Under the pieces are notes generated by a model. That model was not told the DNA's origin. It did not search any database and saw only the letters and a program-made list of their open reading frames with translations. A DNA stretch of 34,915 nt, from positions 1 to 34,915 of the forward strand of contig JAAMXP010001788.1 of assembly GCA_019693395.1 (NCBI GenBank), in the 5' to 3' direction. The stretch comes from Ettlia oleoabundans (Eukaryota > Chlorophyta > Chlorophyceae > Chlamydomonadales). The position numbers and the translations under genes were made by a program. Position 1 is the first letter of the stretch. Each line of letters starts with the position of its first letter. Below are positions 32,595 through 34,915 of this stretch, piece by piece.

Positions 32595-34766
32595 CTAGAG
32601 TGGGCAGCAAGGCTGCTGCCCATCCTGCCGCGTAGCCTCTGCCAGCTCAACCAGCTGGCTCACGTCAGCCACCGCTGATGCCTCAACCAACATCCTGCGC
32701 CCAAAGTGCAGCGCCCGGCGCTCACACACAGCCCGAAAGTCGGCATCTGCAGCAGTAGGACAGCAGGAGGGCCAAGCACGGCATGCAGGAAGTGGGTGGG
32801 CAACACCAGGTCAGCGACTGAAAGCGGCTATGCGTGATGATGGCTGACGGAAGAATGCACCTGCTCCCATAACAACCTTCAAGAACCCTGTGCAAATTAA
32901 TCTTTTGCCCCAGGGGTGCTACCTCTGCCCATGCACCACCTCCCACCGGTACCTATGCCAGCCCCGCCCTGACCTTTAATGCTGTCCATGTCGGCCACAT
33001 GCGCAATGCCCACTATACGCCTGACCATCACTGCACCACCAAAGCCCACAGCATCCCGCCACAAGTCCGCCATGAAGCTGCGCTGTGCTGCATCCAATGC
33101 TGCCCCACCCTACAGGATCGCCACGACCAGCAGACCCAAACGAGCCAAGCTTAAGTCAGATGCATCAGTTGGATATGCACAATGTCCATGGCATTGTTGG
33201 CAGCTGCCGCCAAAAGCAAAAAACACGCAGCAGACCAGCAGGGTCGGGACTCGGTCCACAGATGGGGCCTTGTTTGGCTGGTGCATTTGCCTTCAGAAGC
33301 AGAACCGCTACTAGCGAGCATACCTGTGTGGTGGAGCCATCAAACAGCGGTGCAGCATAGGCATCCCCTGTGGTGCCATGCTGCAGCCACAGATCACAAA
33401 AGCGCTGCTTGAAGCCATTCCAGACCTCCTGTGTGGCATCAAGCAGCCAGCGCCGCTGCTGCGTGCGGGGCTGCTCATCTGCAAGCAGAAAAACACAGCA
33501 ACAGTCCTTGCAGGTCCATGTGCAGCGCTGATGACTGTATTGGAATTCAGGATGATCTCTGACCGCCTCACTTCACCTCTCTACCAAATCAACTCTCTTG
33601 CCACATGACACTCAATGTAGCTTAGCATACCAGCAAACAAAGCAATCCCGAGCCTAGACATAGCAGGCCTCAACACCTGGCAGTTTTTGCAGCAGTCCCG
33701 GATACCCCCTCACCCGTGGCATGGCCGTCGCAGGCAAAGAACATAAGCAGCAGGTTTGCGATGATCTTGCCGACATCAAAGGCCATGGGTCCATAGTAGG
33801 CAAACTCGGGGTCAATCACGTAGGTGGTGTCCTCTGCAGCAAGGAAAGGAGTGTGATGGCAGAAAGGTGCAAGGATATAAGATGTGGGTGCGTGTGTGCG
33901 AGCGCGCGTACGTGCGTGTGTGTCCTTGTGTGTGGGGGGGTGTTATTTCAAGCAATGCTTTACAGGTATGACGTTGTTTTTCTGGTTCAAGGATTTACCC
34001 AGCTATGAGCACTTTAGGGGGCTGCAAGACGCTGAAATTAAGTGCTAGCTGTAACAGAGCACAGGATACACAGGGCAGGTGGGTAGGTAACCGCGTTGCA
34101 AGCCTCTATAGCAAGCCCTGGGCATCCTAGCTGGTTGACACTGTATCCACTGGCAACGTCCATACATGTCCAACGATCCTGAGCTGCCTGCTAGCCCACC
34201 TGTGGCCATGATCGATCCCGTGTGCAGGTCCCCATGGAGCAGAGCCTGTTGCTGCTGCGTGAACTTGGCCTGCAAGGGCAGGGTGCATCATACAGCACCA
34301 CAGTGGCAGGACAGTTATGTTGTGTGCGAGGATGCCAGACACAGCTCAAGATCTGGAACAAATGCCACGTGCCAACAAGGCAAAATTGTTCCACATACGA
34401 CCCCACCTTCAGCTCGGCTGCTGCCACCCTGGCAGCCACGTCAGCCTGCAGCGCCGCCACATCAGCGTCCAGCTGAGGGGAGGTGTGGCGGTTGTGCTGT
34501 GCGGGGTGGTAGGGGTCTGTGAAGATGACCTGCACCACAGAATTCAATTCGGTCAACTCAATGACAACAACGATACATGGAATGCCCCGATTCCGCCTTC
34601 ACTAGTTGCTTGAACAGGTCGTCAATGAGGCCATCCACTAGTGCACAGGCTGGACAGTATTACCCCACCAGCTAGCTAAGGCACATGCTGCGCAGCTGGT
34701 GCCGTTTGACGCACCTGCTCCGTCAGCCGGCACATCTCCACGTTGCTGAAACGTGCAACGTTGGCC
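32595..34766 (-). CDS. mtnK: Methylthioribose kinase, C-terminal part (5' end beyond the window)
   Basis: Minus-strand exons seen are 34715-34766, 34407-34529, 34200-34269, 33714-33833, 33324-33478, 32974-33109 and 32595-32746, in consistent phase, ending at the TAG at 32595. The first begins [17 protein letters not shown], equivalent to the NVELCRLTEQ block of bacterial and plant MTR kinases. Then come VIFTDPY, the catalytic loop [12 protein letters not shown] (Asp as base), the metal-binding block [17 protein letters not shown], the helix [12 protein letters not shown], and the C-terminal helices with [13 protein letters not shown] and [12 protein letters not shown]. The enzyme phosphorylates 5-methylthioribose in methionine salvage. 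About the first half of the usual ~400 residues is outside the window; 34767-34915 looks intronic. The last 20 residues are less like the family. Confidence 0.92.
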
Positions 34767-34915
34767 CTGTGAGGAGAACGCGGGAAGTAGCAGGCTTGGA
34801 GGAAAGTCGTAGGCGGATGACAAGTTGCTGACCCAGGCAAGAAGGGCCGCCCGGGGTATGCAAGATACATGTTGCAGATGAGCAGGGAGGATGTACTGCC
34901 AGGGTGGCGTGCGCG

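Noticed and set aside
33890..33945. GT-rich simple repeat
   Set aside because: Low-complexity stretch inside an intron of the MTK gene with no further structure.

Overview
The window looks like nuclear DNA of a green alga, most likely a trebouxiophyte or other chlorophyte. The evidence is a plant-type light-harvesting gene (LHCII), a chloroplast ferredoxin-thioredoxin reductase subunit, GC-rich genes cut by many short GT(G/A)-AG introns, and TGTAA motifs (the chlorophyte polyadenylation signal) downstream of most genes. Two 4-N assembly gaps are present (12957-12960 and 15116-15119).

Bases 1-13,000 are repeat-rich and look transposon-shaped. At 346-456 lies what I read as a circularly permuted tRNA-Ser(AGA) gene: the 3' half of the tRNA comes first, then a 30-nt spacer, then the 5' half, followed by a T7 pol III terminator. 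The rest of this part is dominated by a duplicated, intron-containing gene on the minus strand. Copy 1 (about 1717-5112) is intact. Copy 2 (7173-9810) is broken in its oxygenase exon, and its missing 5' part lies in opposite orientation at 11583-12235 behind an ~80-bp inverted repeat. A much older, decayed relic of the same family lies at about 10796-11460. The protein has an AlkB-like 2-oxoglutarate/Fe(II) oxygenase-like N-terminal part and a long unrecognised remainder. Several dispersed repeats surround these copies, including a 360-bp inverted pair (1189-1550 and 12575-12934) that brackets the region.

Bases 13,450-34,915 are ordinary gene-dense nuclear DNA. In order: a SERINC/TMS1 membrane protein (+, 10 exons); an LHCII chlorophyll a/b-binding protein (-, 7 exons); an unrecognised protein with a signal peptide (-, 6 exons); a cytosine-deaminase-like amidohydrolase with a C-terminal membrane segment (+, 10 exons); an EF-hand protein with an N-myristoylation-type start (-, 4 exons, one probable GC-AG intron); the variable subunit of ferredoxin-thioredoxin reductase (+, 2 exons); and the C-terminal part of methylthioribose kinase (-, at least 7 exons, running off the right edge). 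I checked exon phases codon by codon for the complete genes, and each gives one uninterrupted frame. Two pairs are head to head with about 0.45 kb between start codons (23394-23839 and 31012-31475). The genes do not form one pathway; photosynthesis and redox control (LHCII, FTR), nucleobase or cyclic-amide hydrolysis, and methionine salvage are represented separately.
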